The position numbers and the translations under genes were made by a program. DNA of 64,000 nucleotides from Pseudomonas rustica (lineage in GTDB: Bacteria > Pseudomonadota > Gammaproteobacteria > Pseudomonadales > Pseudomonadaceae): contig NZ_JAGYHF010000006.1 of NCBI RefSeq assembly GCF_018336155.1, positions 124,001 through 188,000 of the forward strand, written 5' to 3'. Of this stretch, positions 27,641 to 36,406 are shown piece by piece. Below the pieces are notes generated by a model. The model made no database searches, was not told the DNA's origin, and saw only the letters and a list, made by a program, of their open reading frames with translations. Positions within the stretch are counted from its first letter, which is position 1. Every line of letters begins with the position of its first letter.

Positions 27641-29701
27641 TTAGAAGTCTTTGCACAACCGCAACGCGTCGTAGATGGCGGCGTGGGTATTGCGCTGCGC
27701 CACGCAGTCGCCGATGCGGAACAGCAAGTAGCCGTCGCCCGTGGTGCTCAACGAAGGCTGCGGTTTGATCGCGAACAAGGCATCGATATCGATCTGGCCC
27801 TTGTTGCGCGAACCGTCCTTGAGCCCGTAATACAACTCTTCGTCGGGGCGCACGCCGTTCTCCACTACCACCTGATCGACCACCCGCTCCTCTTTGGCGC
27901 CGGTGTATTCGTTCTCCAGCACCGCGATCAGTTTGTCGCCTTCGCGGTAAACCTTCTCGAGCATCATGTCGCCGGTCATGATCACTTCTTTCGGGTACAT
28001 GCTGCGGTAGTAGGTCGGGAACGACGTACCGCCGATGGCCACGCCCGGCTTGATGTCGTCGGTGACGATCTCGACCTGGCTGCCCTTGTCAGCAAGGAAG
28101 TCGGCAACCGACATCCCGGTGAACTCGCAAATGGTGTCGTAGACCAGCACGTTCTTGCCCGGCGCGACCTTGCCATCCAGCACGTCCCAGCTGCTGACGA
28201 CCAAACCTTCAGCGGCGCCCCAGTGTTCGTTCTGCTCCAGGAACGGATGACCGCCCACCGCCAGCACCACCACGTCCGGACGCAAATCCATGATGGTCGC
28301 AACGTCAGCTGCCGTGCCCAGACGCAGATCGACTTTCAACCGCGCCAGCTCCAACTGGAACCAGCGGGTGATACCAGCAATCTGGTCACGCTGCGGCGCT
28401 TTCGATGCCGTGGTGATCTGCCCGCCGATAAATTCTTTCTTCTCGAACAAGGTCACGTCGTGGCCACGTTCAGCCGACACGCGAGCGGCTTCCATCCCCG
28501 CAGGCCCGGCACCAACGATGACCACTTTGCGTTTGACGCCGGTGGATTTTTCGATGATGTGCGGCACGCCCATGTATTCACGGGAGGTCGCGGCGTTCTG
28601 GATGCACAGCACGTCCAAACCTTGGTACTGACGGTCGATGCAATAGTTGGCGCCGACGCACTGTTTGATCTGATCGATCTGGCCCATTTTGATCTTGGCG
28701 ATCAGGTGCGGGTCAGCGATGTGCGCGCGGGTCATGCCGACCATGTCGACGTAACCGCCTTCGAGAATGCGTGTGGCCTGATTCGGATCCTTGATGTTCT
28801 GCGCGTGCAAAACCGGCGCCTTCACCACTTCTTTGATGCCCGCAGCCAGGTGCAGAAACGGCTCCGGTGGATAACTCATGTTGGGGATAACGTTGGCCAG
28901 GGTGTTGTGGGTGTCGCAACCCGAACCGACCACACCGATGAAGTCGAGCATGCCGGTGTCGTCGTAATACTTGGCGATCTGTTTCATGTCCTCGTGGGAC
29001 AAACCGTCCGGGTGGAACTCGTCACCGCACAGACGGATGCCGACGCAGAAATCGTCGCCGACTTCCTTGCGCACAGCCTTGAGCACTTCGAGGCCGAAAC
29101 GCATGCGGTTCTCGAAGCTGCCGCCCCACTCGTCCGTACGTTTGTTGACGCGCGGGCTCCAGAACTGGTCGATCATGTGCTGGTGCACGGCGGACAGTTC
29201 GACACCGTCGAGACCGCCGGCCTTGGCCCGCGCCGCAGCGGTGGCGTAGTTGCCGATCACCCGCCAGATTTCTTCCGGCTCGATGGTTTTGCAGGTCGCG
29301 CGATGCACCGGTTCGCGGATGCCCGACGGCGATAGCAGCGTCGGCCAGTGCTCGCCATCCCAGCGCGAACGACGGCCCATGTGGGTAATCTGAATCATGA
29401 TCTTGGCGCCATGCTTGTGCATCGCGTCCGCCAGATTCTGGAAGTGCGGAATGATCCGGTCGTCCGCCAGGTTCACCGATTTCCACCAGCCTTGCGGGCT
29501 GTCGATGGCCACACTGGAAGAACCGCCGCAAATCGCCAGGCCGATGCCGCCCTTGGCTTTCTCTTCGTAGTATTTGACGTAGCGGTCGGTGGTCATGCCG
29601 CCGTCCGTTGCGTAGACCTCAGCGTGCGCGGTACTGAGCACGCGGTTGCGGATGGTCAGTTTGCCGATCTGGATCGGCTGGAACATTGCTTCGAAAGCCA
29701 T
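27641..29701 (-). CDS. dgcA: Dimethylglycine dehydrogenase/demethylase DgcA
   Basis: 686 residues of the trimethylamine-dehydrogenase/2,4-dienoyl-CoA-reductase class. An FMN-binding TIM barrel (about 1-340; GELSAVHQHMIDQFWSP-type active-site region), a [4Fe-4S] ligand cluster in QCVGANYCIDRQ and LDVLCIQ (about 345-365), and an FAD/NAD-type domain starting VVIVGAGPAGMEAARV near residue 397. It removes a methyl from dimethylglycine to give sarcosine and formaldehyde. Genetic data in P. aeruginosa show that dgcA and dgcB are both required. Confidence 0.95.
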   Translation of the reverse strand: MAFEAMFQPIQIGKLTIRNRVLSTAHAEVYATDGGMTTDRYVKYYEEKAKGGIGLAICGGSSSVAIDSPQGWWKSVNLADDRIIPHFQNLADAMHKHGAKIMIQITHMGRRSRWDGEHWPTLLSPSGIREPVHRATCKTIEPEEIWRVIGNYATAAARAKAGGLDGVELSAVHQHMIDQFWSPRVNKRTDEWGGSFENRMRFGLEVLKAVRKEVGDDFCVGIRLCGDEFHPDGLSHEDMKQIAKYYDDTGMLDFIGVVGSGCDTHNTLANVIPNMSYPPEPFLHLAAGIKEVVKAPVLHAQNIKDPNQATRILEGGYVDMVGMTRAHIADPHLIAKIKMGQIDQIKQCVGANYCIDRQYQGLDVLCIQNAATSREYMGVPHIIEKSTGVKRKVVIVGAGPAGMEAARVSAERGHDVTLFEKKEFIGGQITTASKAPQRDQIAGITRWFQLELARLKVDLRLGTAADVATIMDLRPDVVVLAVGGHPFLEQNEHWGAAEGLVVSSWDVLDGKVAPGKNVLVYDTICEFTGMSVADFLADKGSQVEIVTDDIKPGVAIGGTSFPTYYRSMYPKEVIMTGDMMLEKVYREGDKLIAVLENEYTGAKEERVVDQVVVENGVRPDEELYYGLKDGSRNKGQIDIDALFAIKPQPSLSTTGDGYLLFRIGDCVAQRNTHAAIYDALRLCKDF

Positions 29702-29716
29702 GGCGGGTTCCTCGAC

Positions 29717-30247
29717 TTACAACGGCTTGACGGTGAACAAGCCGTCTTCGTGGCCTTCTTCGGAGCCACCGTAAACTTGCTCGGCAACCGTGCGAATCTT
29801 GCTGCCGCGGGCTTCAAGGATCTGATCCATCGCACCGGCAAACCAACCGGTGAACATATAGTCGACCTTGCGCCCGACCTTGCCGTAGACGTAGACGAAT
29901 GCCGAGTGTTCGAGCTTGACGCTGGCAGTGCCTTTGTCGAGGTCGATGTCCTGAATCTTGAACAGGCCCCAGCCGCGTTGCGACAGGCGTTTCATGTAGT
30001 GCTCGAATACGGCGACGCCTTCCAGGCCGTGGCATTCAGCTTCTTTTTCGCACCAGTGCCAGGCGGATTTGTAGCCGGCCTTGTAGAGGATTTCGGCGTA
30101 GGCGTCGGCGCCCAAGACTTCTTCGATGCCCATGTGGTTATTGACGAAGAAATGCCGTGGCACGTAGAGCATCGGCAGGGCGTCGGAGGTCCAGACACCG
30201 GTCTCGCTGTCGACTTCGATTGGCAATTGCGGGGCGATCTTGGCCAT
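29717..30247 (-). CDS. DUF5943 (V4R-like) protein of the dgc operon
   Basis: 176 residues, soluble, no signal peptide. It resembles the DUF5943/4-vinyl-reductase-like family (LPMLYVPRHFFVNNHMGIEEVLG at the start; VDYMFTGWFAGAMDQIL later, the sort of segment used by V4R domains to bind small ligands). The gene lies 15 bases before dgcA on the same strand, and a homologue holds the same place in P. aeruginosa (PA5397). Its job in dimethylglycine use is not known; an accessory or sensor role is only a guess. Confidence 0.78.
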   Translation of the reverse strand: MAKIAPQLPIEVDSETGVWTSDALPMLYVPRHFFVNNHMGIEEVLGADAYAEILYKAGYKSAWHWCEKEAECHGLEGVAVFEHYMKRLSQRGWGLFKIQDIDLDKGTASVKLEHSAFVYVYGKVGRKVDYMFTGWFAGAMDQILEARGSKIRTVAEQVYGGSEEGHEDGLFTVKPL

Positions 30248-30293
30248 GGAAAGTTAACTCCAGAAAAAATAGTGGATTCAGTGGTGACCGCTG

Positions 30294-30326
30294 CCCTCAC
30301 CCCAGCCCTCTCCCACAGAAGAGGGG
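30294..30326. repeat. Family D single end
   Basis: One diverged terminus (CCCTCACCCCAGCCCTCTCC, then a short return arm GAAGAGGGGGC). The second terminus and core are missing. It lies in the 107-bp gap between the dipeptidase and DUF5943 genes. Confidence 0.7.
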
Positions 30327-30354
30327 GCAGTGCGGCGGCGGTCTTGAGTCAGCG

Positions 30355-31332
30355 TTACTCGCCCCAGACGTCTTTCAAGACGTTGACCCAGTTCTCGCCC
30401 ATGATCTTGCGCACGACGCGCTCGGGATGGCCGCGCTTGAGCAGGGTTTCGGTCAGGTTCGGGAACTCGCCGACGGTGCGGATGCCCAGCGGGTTGATGA
30501 TCTTGCCGAAGCTGGTCAGACGGCGGGCGTAACCCTTGTCGTGGGTCAAGTATTCGAAGAAGTCCTGGCCGTGGCCCTGGGTGAAGTCGGTGCCGATGCC
30601 GATGGCGTCTTCGCCGACGATGTTCATCACGTACTCGATCGCTTCGGCGTAGTCGTCGATGGTCGAATCGATGCCCTTGGCGAGGAACGGCGCGAACATG
30701 GTCACGCCGACAAAACCGCCGTGGTCAGCAATGAACTTCAGCTCTTCATCGGACTTGTTGCGCGGGTGCTCTTTGAGCCCCGACGGCAGGCAGTGGGAAT
30801 AGCAGACCGGTTTTTTCGATTCGAGGATGACTTCTTCAGAAGTCTTGGAACCGACGTGAGACAGGTCGCACATGACGCCGACGCGGTTCATCTCGGCAAC
30901 GATCTCGCGACCGAAACCCGAGAGGCCGCCGTCACGCTCATAGCAGCCGGTGCCGACCAGATTCTGGGTGTTGTAGCACATCTGCACGATGCCGACGCCG
31001 AGCTGCTTGAACACCTCGACATAGCCGATCTGGTCTTCAAAGGCGTGGGCATTCTGGAAGCCGAAGAGGATGCCGGTTTTGCCCTGCTCCTTGGCTTTGC
31101 GGATGTCGGCGGTGGTGCGCACCGGCATCACCAGGTCGCTGTTGTCGCGGATCAGCTTCTGGCTGGCGGCAATATTGTTCACGGTCGCCTGAAAGCCTTC
31201 CCACACCGACACAGTGCAGTTGGCCGCCGTCAGACCGCCCTTGCGCATGTCTTCAAACAGCTCGCGGTTCCATTTGGCAATGATCAGACCGTCGATAACG
31301 ATGCTGTCGGCGTGTAATTCGGCTGGGCTCAT
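30355..31332 (-). CDS. Peptidase M19 (renal dipeptidase-like) of the dgc operon
   Basis: 325 residues from the ATG at 31332, preceded by AGGGG; an open frame upstream to 31500 is not conserved-looking. M19 amidohydrolase fold: SIVIDGL at the start (the usual HxD metal motif is replaced by V-I-D-G-L-I-I), FGFQNAHAFED in the middle, MCDLSHVGSKTSEEV and KPVCYSHCLPSGL for the binuclear metal site. First gene of the dipeptidase-DUF5943-dgcA-dgcB-etfA-etfB run, as PA5396 in P. aeruginosa. The natural substrate is unknown; membership of a betaine operon suggests an N-methylated substrate rather than a common dipeptide. Confidence 0.85.
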   Translation of the reverse strand: MSPAELHADSIVIDGLIIAKWNRELFEDMRKGGLTAANCTVSVWEGFQATVNNIAASQKLIRDNSDLVMPVRTTADIRKAKEQGKTGILFGFQNAHAFEDQIGYVEVFKQLGVGIVQMCYNTQNLVGTGCYERDGGLSGFGREIVAEMNRVGVMCDLSHVGSKTSEEVILESKKPVCYSHCLPSGLKEHPRNKSDEELKFIADHGGFVGVTMFAPFLAKGIDSTIDDYAEAIEYVMNIVGEDAIGIGTDFTQGHGQDFFEYLTHDKGYARRLTSFGKIINPLGIRTVGEFPNLTETLLKRGHPERVVRKIMGENWVNVLKDVWGE

Positions 31333-31566
31333 CAGGCGTCCCCTTATTGGCGATTCATGCGCCGAATCGTCTGCCGGCGCTTTGGGGCCAGCATATGCCT
31401 CGGTGCCGGGGCGACCGGGTGCAAAAACGACAGGGGAATTGCCGAAAGCGTCAATCCGCGACAAAGGGTCATCCGCCGCCCCGACCGGCCACCTTTCCAA
31501 GCCCGCACGCTTGAGCCAGAATCACCGGCATCTTGCAAACACCACTGGATTAGAGCGGCGACAACA

Positions 31567-31968
31567 ATGAAATCGATCTTCCTGGCCCTGGCACTGATTG
31601 CGACCGGCGTACACGCCGCCGAAGAGTCCGACAACAACCCGTGCGACGCAGTCGAAAACGACGTCCAGACCCTGGAATGCTCGACCTACAGCCGCACCAC
31701 CGCCGAAGACCTGCTCAAAGACAACTACGCCAGCCTGACCGAACGCATGCAGACCGCATACGGCAAAAACGCCACGCAACTGGCGGATATCACCGCCAAA
31801 CTCAAAACTGCTCAACAGCAGTGGCTGAAGACGCGGGATGCGGATTGCGCGGTTGAGGCATTCCCGGCGACGGCGGGGAGCAAGGCTTTTACCATTGCGC
31901 AGAATGATTGCGTGGCGCGGATGAGTGATGAGCGGTCGGAGTTTTTGGAGTCGATTGGGCAGGAGTGA
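31567..31968 (+). CDS. LprI-like (DUF1311) secreted protein
   Basis: 133 residues with a signal peptide (1-18, VHA-AEE). The mature part has four cysteines in the typical lysozyme-inhibitor LprI N-terminal pattern (NPCDAVENDVQTLECSTY ... DADCAVEAF ... NDCVARMSDERSEFL). Expected in the periplasm; LprI-type domains may inhibit lysozyme or act in the envelope, but this one is untested. Divergent from the dipeptidase gene over a 234-bp gap holding both promoters. The AAGA-poor leader (ACAACA) gives only a weak ribosome site. Confidence 0.8.
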   Translation: MKSIFLALALIATGVHAAEESDNNPCDAVENDVQTLECSTYSRTTAEDLLKDNYASLTERMQTAYGKNATQLADITAKLKTAQQQWLKTRDADCAVEAFPATAGSKAFTIAQNDCVARMSDERSEFLESIGQE

Positions 31969-32015
31969 TCCTGATTACTCGCAACATGCCGTCAAACGTT
32001 GCTGGTTGGTCTCGC

Positions 32016-32065
32016 GAGAAATATAAGCAAAGATCCTCGAATCTTATAAAAGACTTATATTTCTC
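32016..32065 (+). promoter_or_regulatory. Perfect 12-bp inverted repeat (operator) before HTH gene
   Basis: GAGAAATATAAG at 32016-32027 and its exact complement CTTATATTTCTC at 32054-32065, with a nested AAGAT/ATCTT pair inside. It ends 5 bases before the ATG at 32071, overlapping a TATAAA-like sequence. The location suits autorepression by the encoded HTH protein. Confidence 0.65.
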
Positions 32066-32070
32066 CGAAC

Positions 32071-32394
32071 ATGAAATTGTCCAAAGACATCCAAATCATC
32101 AACGACGCCGAGGGCAAACCGGCCTTCGTGGTCATTCTCTATGCGCAATACGTCGCACAGAAAATACAACCAAATCTGATTCCCCATGAGGTGGTTAGCC
32201 GCATGGTCGACGGGGCGACACCGATTCGGGCCTGGCGCGAATATCTCAACCTGACGCAAGAAGAAGTCGCCAACCGCATGGGCATTTCGCAACCGGCGTT
32301 TGCTCAACAGGAAGCGGTTTCCAAGCCTCGTAAAGCGACACGCGAGAAAATTGCAGCGGCATTCGGCATCACCGCCAGTCAGCTTGAGTTGTAA
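32071..32394 (+). CDS. HTH (XRE) antitoxin-like regulator, orphan
   Basis: 107 residues. The N-terminal 45 residues (MKLSKDIQIINDAEGKPAFVV) resemble the Phd/RHH-like front end of some antitoxins. The C-terminal half is an XRE helix-turn-helix (AWREYLNLTQEEVANRMGISQPAFAQQE). Such proteins usually follow or precede a RelE/HigB-type toxin, but none is present: the upstream gene is LprI-like and the downstream one is DUF3010. It is therefore either a solitary antitoxin or an autonomous regulator. A strong inverted repeat directly upstream suggests it controls itself. Confidence 0.82.
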   Translation: MKLSKDIQIINDAEGKPAFVVILYAQYVAQKIQPNLIPHEVVSRMVDGATPIRAWREYLNLTQEEVANRMGISQPAFAQQEAVSKPRKATREKIAAAFGITASQLEL

Positions 32395-32423
32395 GCTGTC
32401 CTCTTCACTTCAAGGAATTCCCC

Positions 32424-32840
32424 ATGAACATCTGCGGCATTGAAATCAAAGGCAGCGAAGCGATCATCGCCGTGGCCGCTCTCGACGGTTCGACCCTGAG
32501 CCACATTCCCCTCGCCACCAAGAAAATCGCCCTCGACGAAGATGACGAAGCGGCGAACGTGAAGCTGTTCGCGGCGCAAGTGGCGTCGTTTGTGCGTGAG
32601 AATTCGGTTGACCGGATTGCGATCAAGAAGCGCAGCAAGAAAGGTGAGTTTGCCGGTGGGCCGACGACGTTCAAGATTGAAGGGATTTTGCAGTTGCTCG
32701 ATGGCTGTGAGGTGACGCTGTTGTCGCCGCAGACGATCAATGCGCAGGCGAAGAAGCATAATTTCGAGCTGCCGGGGACGCTGAACAAGTATCAGCATGA
32801 GGCTTATAAAGCGGCGTGTTCGGCGTTGGTGAAGAAGTAA
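32424..32840 (+). CDS. DUF3010 family protein
   Basis: 138 residues, soluble. It starts MNICGIEIKGSEAIIAVAAL and ends NKYQHEAYKAACSALVKK. The DUF3010 family is found as single-domain proteins with an RNase H-like/resolvase-like start (GIEIKGSEA), without known function. It follows the HTH gene by 29 bases. The last 55 codons are repeated downstream (see 32891-33056). GC at third positions falls in the second half. Confidence 0.82.
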   Translation: MNICGIEIKGSEAIIAVAALDGSTLSHIPLATKKIALDEDDEAANVKLFAAQVASFVRENSVDRIAIKKRSKKGEFAGGPTTFKIEGILQLLDGCEVTLLSPQTINAQAKKHNFELPGTLNKYQHEAYKAACSALVKK

Positions 32841-32870
32841 GCGTTTCTTCAGCCGATGAAGATCAAAAAA

Positions 32871-32886
32871 TGTGGGAGCGGGCTTG
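32871..32886 (+). repeat. Family C REP fragment at duplication junction
   Basis: TGTGGGAGCGGGCTTG, one arm end of a family C REP, lies 5 bases before the partial copy of the DUF3010 gene. Confidence 0.75.
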
Positions 32887-32890
32887 GACG

Positions 32891-33056
32891 GATTGAAGGG
32901 ATTTTGCAGTTGCTCGACGGCTGTGAAGTGACGCTGTTGTCGCCGCAGACGATCAATGCGCAGGCGAAGAAGCATAATTTCGAGCTGCCGGGGACGCTGA
33001 ACAAGTATCAGCATGAGGCTTATAAAGCGGCGTGTTCGGCGTTGGTGAAAAAGTAA
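32891..33056 (+). pseudogene. Partial tandem duplicate of the DUF3010 gene 3' end
   Basis: This stretch repeats 32675-32840 at a distance of 216 bp with three differences, at 32920, 32929 and 33051 (C for T, A for G, A for G). All three are third-position synonymous changes. It keeps the frame and stop codon. An ATG at 32856 gives a 66-residue chimaeric frame that begins with REP-derived residues (MKIKKCGSGLGR). Half of the protein is missing, so it is probably non-functional. Confidence 0.85.
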
Positions 33057-33139
33057 GATCAAAAGATCGCAGCCTTCGGCAGCTCCTACATTGGAATGCA
33101 ATCAACTGTAGGAGCTGCCGAAGGCTGCGATCTTTTGAT
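33057..33139. repeat. Family B palindrome, copy 2
   Basis: 83 bp with arms GATCAAAAGATCGCAGCCTT and complement; spacer CATTGGAATGCAATCAACTG. It begins at the end of the duplicated DUF3010 fragment and reaches the cdhR stop. Confidence 0.9.
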
Positions 33140-33140
33140 T

Positions 33141-34085
33141 TCAGGCTTGGGCGGTACGCCGGTCTTCGCGCGGGCAGCGGGCGAATTTTGCTCGATAGCT
33201 GCGGGTGAAGTAGGACGGTGATTCGAAGCCGCAGGCGATGCTGACTTCGAGCACGCTCATGTCGGTCTGGCGCAGTAGCTGCCGGGCCTTTTCCAGGCGT
33301 AGGCGCAGGTAAAAGTTACTCGGCGTATCGTTCAGATGCAGCCGAAACAACCGTTCCAGTTGCCGCCGCGTGACTTTGATCGATTCCGCCAATTGCAGCG
33401 TGGTCAGCGGCGGTTCGCTGTGCTGCTCCATCTCGCCAATCACCTGCACCAGTTTCTTGTTATTGATGCCATAACGCGTGGCAACTTCCATGCGTTGGTG
33501 GTCTTTTCGCGGGCGAATCCGCCCCAGCACAAACTGCTCACTGACCTCAATCGCCAGCTGCGGCCCATGGGCCTGGGCGATCAGATCGAGCATCAGATCG
33601 ATGGACGCGGTGCCGCCCGCCGAGGTGATGCGCCGACGGTCGATCTCGAACAGCTCCTGAGTGACGCTGAGCTGTGGATAAGACTCCTTGAACGCATCGA
33701 TCGCTTCCCAGTGCAGGGTCAGGCGATGGCCCTCAAGCAACCCGGCTTCGGCAAGGACAAAGCTGCCCGTGTCGATGGCGCCCAGCGTCACGCCATCGTT
33801 ATCCAGCCGCCGCAGCCAATGTTCCAGCACCGGCGTGGCAAACTTCAGCGGCTCAAACCCGGCCACCACCAACAACGTCGCACCTTTCTTCAGGGGTTCC
33901 AGCGCGGCATCGGCGTTGACCGACATGCCGTTGCTCGCCAGCACCGCCCCGCCATCGGCGCTGAGTACGTGCCAGCGGTACAGCTCGCCACGAAAGCGGT
34001 TGGCGACGCGCAGCGGTTCGATGGCGGAGATAAAGCCGATGGCGGAGAAGCCCGGCATCAGCAAGAAATAGAAATCCTGAGACAT
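33141..34085 (-). CDS. cdhR: Carnitine catabolism regulator CdhR (GATase1-AraC type)
   Basis: 314 residues. The N-terminal half (about 1-180) is a DJ-1/PfpI-like ligand-binding domain (LMPGFSAIGFISAIEPLRVAN, GAIDTGSFVLAEAGLLEGHRLTLHW). The C-terminal 100 residues are an AraC/XylS DNA-binding domain with two HTHs (LQLAESIKVTRRQLERLFRLHL and LEVSIACGFESPSYFTRSYR). It activates the caiX-cdhCAB genes in response to carnitine in P. aeruginosa. Divergent from caiX over 206 bp that should hold its operator. Confidence 0.92.
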   Translation of the reverse strand: MSQDFYFLLMPGFSAIGFISAIEPLRVANRFRGELYRWHVLSADGGAVLASNGMSVNADAALEPLKKGATLLVVAGFEPLKFATPVLEHWLRRLDNDGVTLGAIDTGSFVLAEAGLLEGHRLTLHWEAIDAFKESYPQLSVTQELFEIDRRRITSAGGTASIDLMLDLIAQAHGPQLAIEVSEQFVLGRIRPRKDHQRMEVATRYGINNKKLVQVIGEMEQHSEPPLTTLQLAESIKVTRRQLERLFRLHLNDTPSNFYLRLRLEKARQLLRQTDMSVLEVSIACGFESPSYFTRSYRAKFARCPREDRRTAQA

Positions 34086-34291
34086 GTGCGCACTCGATTC
34101 GCGGGTAACGAGAGGGAGGGTAGCGTGGATCGTTGATACGCCGATTGTCGTCAGCGTTCAAGCGTGCAGGTCGCTACAGTGCAAATGCCCGTCGCCGTAG
34201 TGCGCTTTCACGGGTGCATTGCTGCGTAACTTTGCATCACCGGCGCATCAGATGCCGGGAACCACAATAACGACCTGCCGAGGAACCCGAC

Positions 34292-35236
34292 ATGAAACGA
34301 CTGATCAGCAGCTGTGTTCTTGCACTCAGCGGTACCGCTTTCTTGAGCGCCAGCGTCATGGCGGCCGAACCTGCGTCATGCCAGAACGTGCGCATGGGCG
34401 TGGTGAACTGGACCGACGTGATCGCCACCAGTGCGATGACCCAGGTATTGCTCGACGGCCTCGGCTACAACACCAAACAAACCAGCGCGTCCCAACAAAT
34501 CATCTTCGCCGGGATTCGCGATCAGCGTCTGGACTTGTTCCTCGGTTACTGGAACCCGTTGATGACGCAAACCATTACGCCGTTTGTCGACGCCAATCAG
34601 GTCAAAGTCCTTGAAGCACCGAGCCTGAAGGACGCCCGCGCCACCCTCGCGGTACCGACCTATCTGGCGGATAAAGGCCTGAAAACCTTTGCCGACATCG
34701 CCAAGTTCGAAAAGGAACTCGGCGGCAAGATCTACGGCATCGAGCCAGGCTCAGGCGCCAATACGCAGATCAAGGCAATGATCGCCAAGAACCAGTTCGG
34801 CCTCGGCAAGTTCCAGTTGGTCGAGTCGAGCGAGGCCGGCATGCTCGCCGCCGTCGATCGCGCCGTGCGCCGCAAAGAGGCCGTGGTGTTCTTCGGCTGG
34901 GCGCCGCACCCGATGAACGTTAACGTGAAGATGACCTATCTCACCGGCAGTGAAGACGCCCTCGGCCCGAATGAAGGCATGGCGACGGTGTGGACAGTGA
35001 CCGCGCCGAAATACGCCGAGCAATGCCCGAACATCGGTCGCCTGCTGAGTAATCTGACCTACACCGCCGAAGACGAGAGCCGGATGATGCAGCCGCTGCT
35101 CGATCACAAAGATGCTTTCGAATCCGCCAAGCAATGGCTCAAGGATCACCCGGAAGACAAGCAGCGCTGGCTCGACGGTGTGACCACGTTCGATGGCAAA
35201 CCAGCGGCTGAAAATCTCCAGCTGACCAGCAAATAA
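34292..35236 (+). CDS. caiX: Carnitine-binding periplasmic protein CaiX
   Basis: 314 residues with a signal peptide (about 1-24, VMA-AEP). It belongs to the OpuAC/ProX-like quaternary-amine binding family (PF04069): [41 protein letters not shown], whose Trp and Tyr residues build the cage for trimethylammonium groups. It delivers carnitine to the CbcWV permease, which lacks its own carnitine binder. First gene of the carnitine operon, divergent from cdhR. Confidence 0.92.
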   Translation: MKRLISSCVLALSGTAFLSASVMAAEPASCQNVRMGVVNWTDVIATSAMTQVLLDGLGYNTKQTSASQQIIFAGIRDQRLDLFLGYWNPLMTQTITPFVDANQVKVLEAPSLKDARATLAVPTYLADKGLKTFADIAKFEKELGGKIYGIEPGSGANTQIKAMIAKNQFGLGKFQLVESSEAGMLAAVDRAVRRKEAVVFFGWAPHPMNVNVKMTYLTGSEDALGPNEGMATVWTVTAPKYAEQCPNIGRLLSNLTYTAEDESRMMQPLLDHKDAFESAKQWLKDHPEDKQRWLDGVTTFDGKPAAENLQLTSK

Positions 35237-35290
35237 CCCTCTCAATTTAAAGCCCCTCTCCCTGACCGGAGAGAGGACTGAACCACGCTT

Positions 35291-35312
35291 CGCAGCCCCG
35301 AAAAGGGCTGCG
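35291..35312 (+). other. Hairpin between caiX and cdhC
   Basis: CGCAGCCC / GGGCTGCG with a 6-base loop, no T run after it. The stretch before it (35255-35275) looks like a worn family D end. It may act as a processing or stability element that sets caiX above the enzyme genes; not a normal terminator. Confidence 0.45.
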
Positions 35313-35345
35313 GACAGACCCATCACGCCTGAAGGAAACCGCACC

Positions 35346-36233
35346 ATGAACCACGACGTCATCATCACCTGCGCACTCACCGGTGCTGGCGACACGACCG
35401 CCAGAAGTCCTCATGTGCCGGTCACCCCGAAACAAATCGCTGCGGCGGCCGTTGAAGCCGCCAAGGCTGGCGCCACCGTCGTGCACTGCCACGTGCGTGA
35501 TCCGCAAACCGGCAAGTTCAGCCGCGACGTCGCGCTGTACCGCGAAGTGATGGAGCGCATCCGCGAGGCCGACGTCGACATCATCGTCAACCTCACCGCC
35601 GGCATGGGCGGCGACCTGGAAATCGGCGCGGGCGAGAACCCGATGGAGTTCGGCCCGAACACCGATCTGGTCGGCCCGTTGACCCGTCTGGCGCACGTAG
35701 AAGAATTGCTCCCGGAAATCTGCACCCTCGATTGCGGCACCCTGAATTTTGGCGATGGCGACACCATTTACGTGTCCACTCCGGCGCAACTGCGCGCCGG
35801 CGCCAAGCGCATTACCGAGCTGGGCGTGAAGGCCGAGCTGGAAATTTTCGACACCGGGCATCTGTGGTTTGCCAAGCAGATGATCAAGGAAGGTTTGCTG
35901 GATAACCCGCTGTTCCAGCTGTGCCTGGGCATTCCATGGGGCGCGCCGGCGGATACCACGACGATGAAAGCCATGGTCGATAACTTGCCCGCCGATGCAG
36001 TGTGGGCCGGGTTCGGCATTGGCCGGATGCAGATGCCGATGGCGGCGCAAGCGGTGCTGCTTGGCGGCAACGTGCGGGTCGGGCTGGAAGACAACCTGTG
36101 GCTGGACAAAGGCGTGCTGGCGACCAACGGCCAATTGGTCGAACGCGCCAGCGAAATCCTCAGCCGCCTCGGCGCCCGCGTGCTGACCCCGGCGGAAGGT
36201 CGCAAGAAAATGGGCCTGACCCAGCGCGGCTAA
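35346..36233 (+). CDS. cdhC: 3-dehydrocarnitine cleavage enzyme (BKACE family)
   Basis: 295 residues of the beta-keto acid cleavage enzyme family (TIM barrel, Zn-dependent): [11 protein letters not shown] at the N-terminus, [12 protein letters not shown] with the metal His pair, [12 protein letters not shown] and [29 protein letters not shown]. It condenses 3-dehydrocarnitine with acetyl-CoA to give acetoacetate and betainyl-CoA. Gene order here is caiX-cdhC-cdhA-cdhB. AAGGAAACCGCACC before the ATG provides the ribosome site. Confidence 0.94.
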   Translation: MNHDVIITCALTGAGDTTARSPHVPVTPKQIAAAAVEAAKAGATVVHCHVRDPQTGKFSRDVALYREVMERIREADVDIIVNLTAGMGGDLEIGAGENPMEFGPNTDLVGPLTRLAHVEELLPEICTLDCGTLNFGDGDTIYVSTPAQLRAGAKRITELGVKAELEIFDTGHLWFAKQMIKEGLLDNPLFQLCLGIPWGAPADTTTMKAMVDNLPADAVWAGFGIGRMQMPMAAQAVLLGGNVRVGLEDNLWLDKGVLATNGQLVERASEILSRLGARVLTPAEGRKKMGLTQRG

Positions 36234-36264
36234 GCCCTACACCTATTCCCGTTTGGAACCGGAT

Positions 36265-36360
36265 TTGTGGCGAGGGGATTTATCCCCGTTCGGCTGCGCA
36301 GCAGTCGCAAAATCTTGGGGCCGCTGCGCGACCCAACGGGGATAAATCCCCTCGCCACAA
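36265..36360. repeat. Family E palindrome, copy 1
   Basis: 96-bp inverted repeat, arms TTGTGGCGAGGGGATTTATC and complement. It lies between cdhC and cdhA inside the operon. Confidence 0.88.
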
Positions 36361-36406
36361 GGGCCGTTTTCACAAGGGATCACCGAACACATTCAGGAAT
36401 GTCGCC

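Noticed and set aside
26879..29335. 818-codon plus-strand frame
   Set aside because: Antisense to dgcB and dgcA and reads through a family A palindrome; the sense-strand proteins are clear.
32856..33056. Independent 66-residue gene
   Set aside because: It is a REP-led fragment of the DUF3010 gene; recorded as a pseudogene, with expression left open as a finding.
36002..36406. Extended N-terminus for CdhA in the same frame
   Set aside because: The extra residues come from reading cdhC and a palindrome in another phase; the homologous start is MSFITEIK at 36407.
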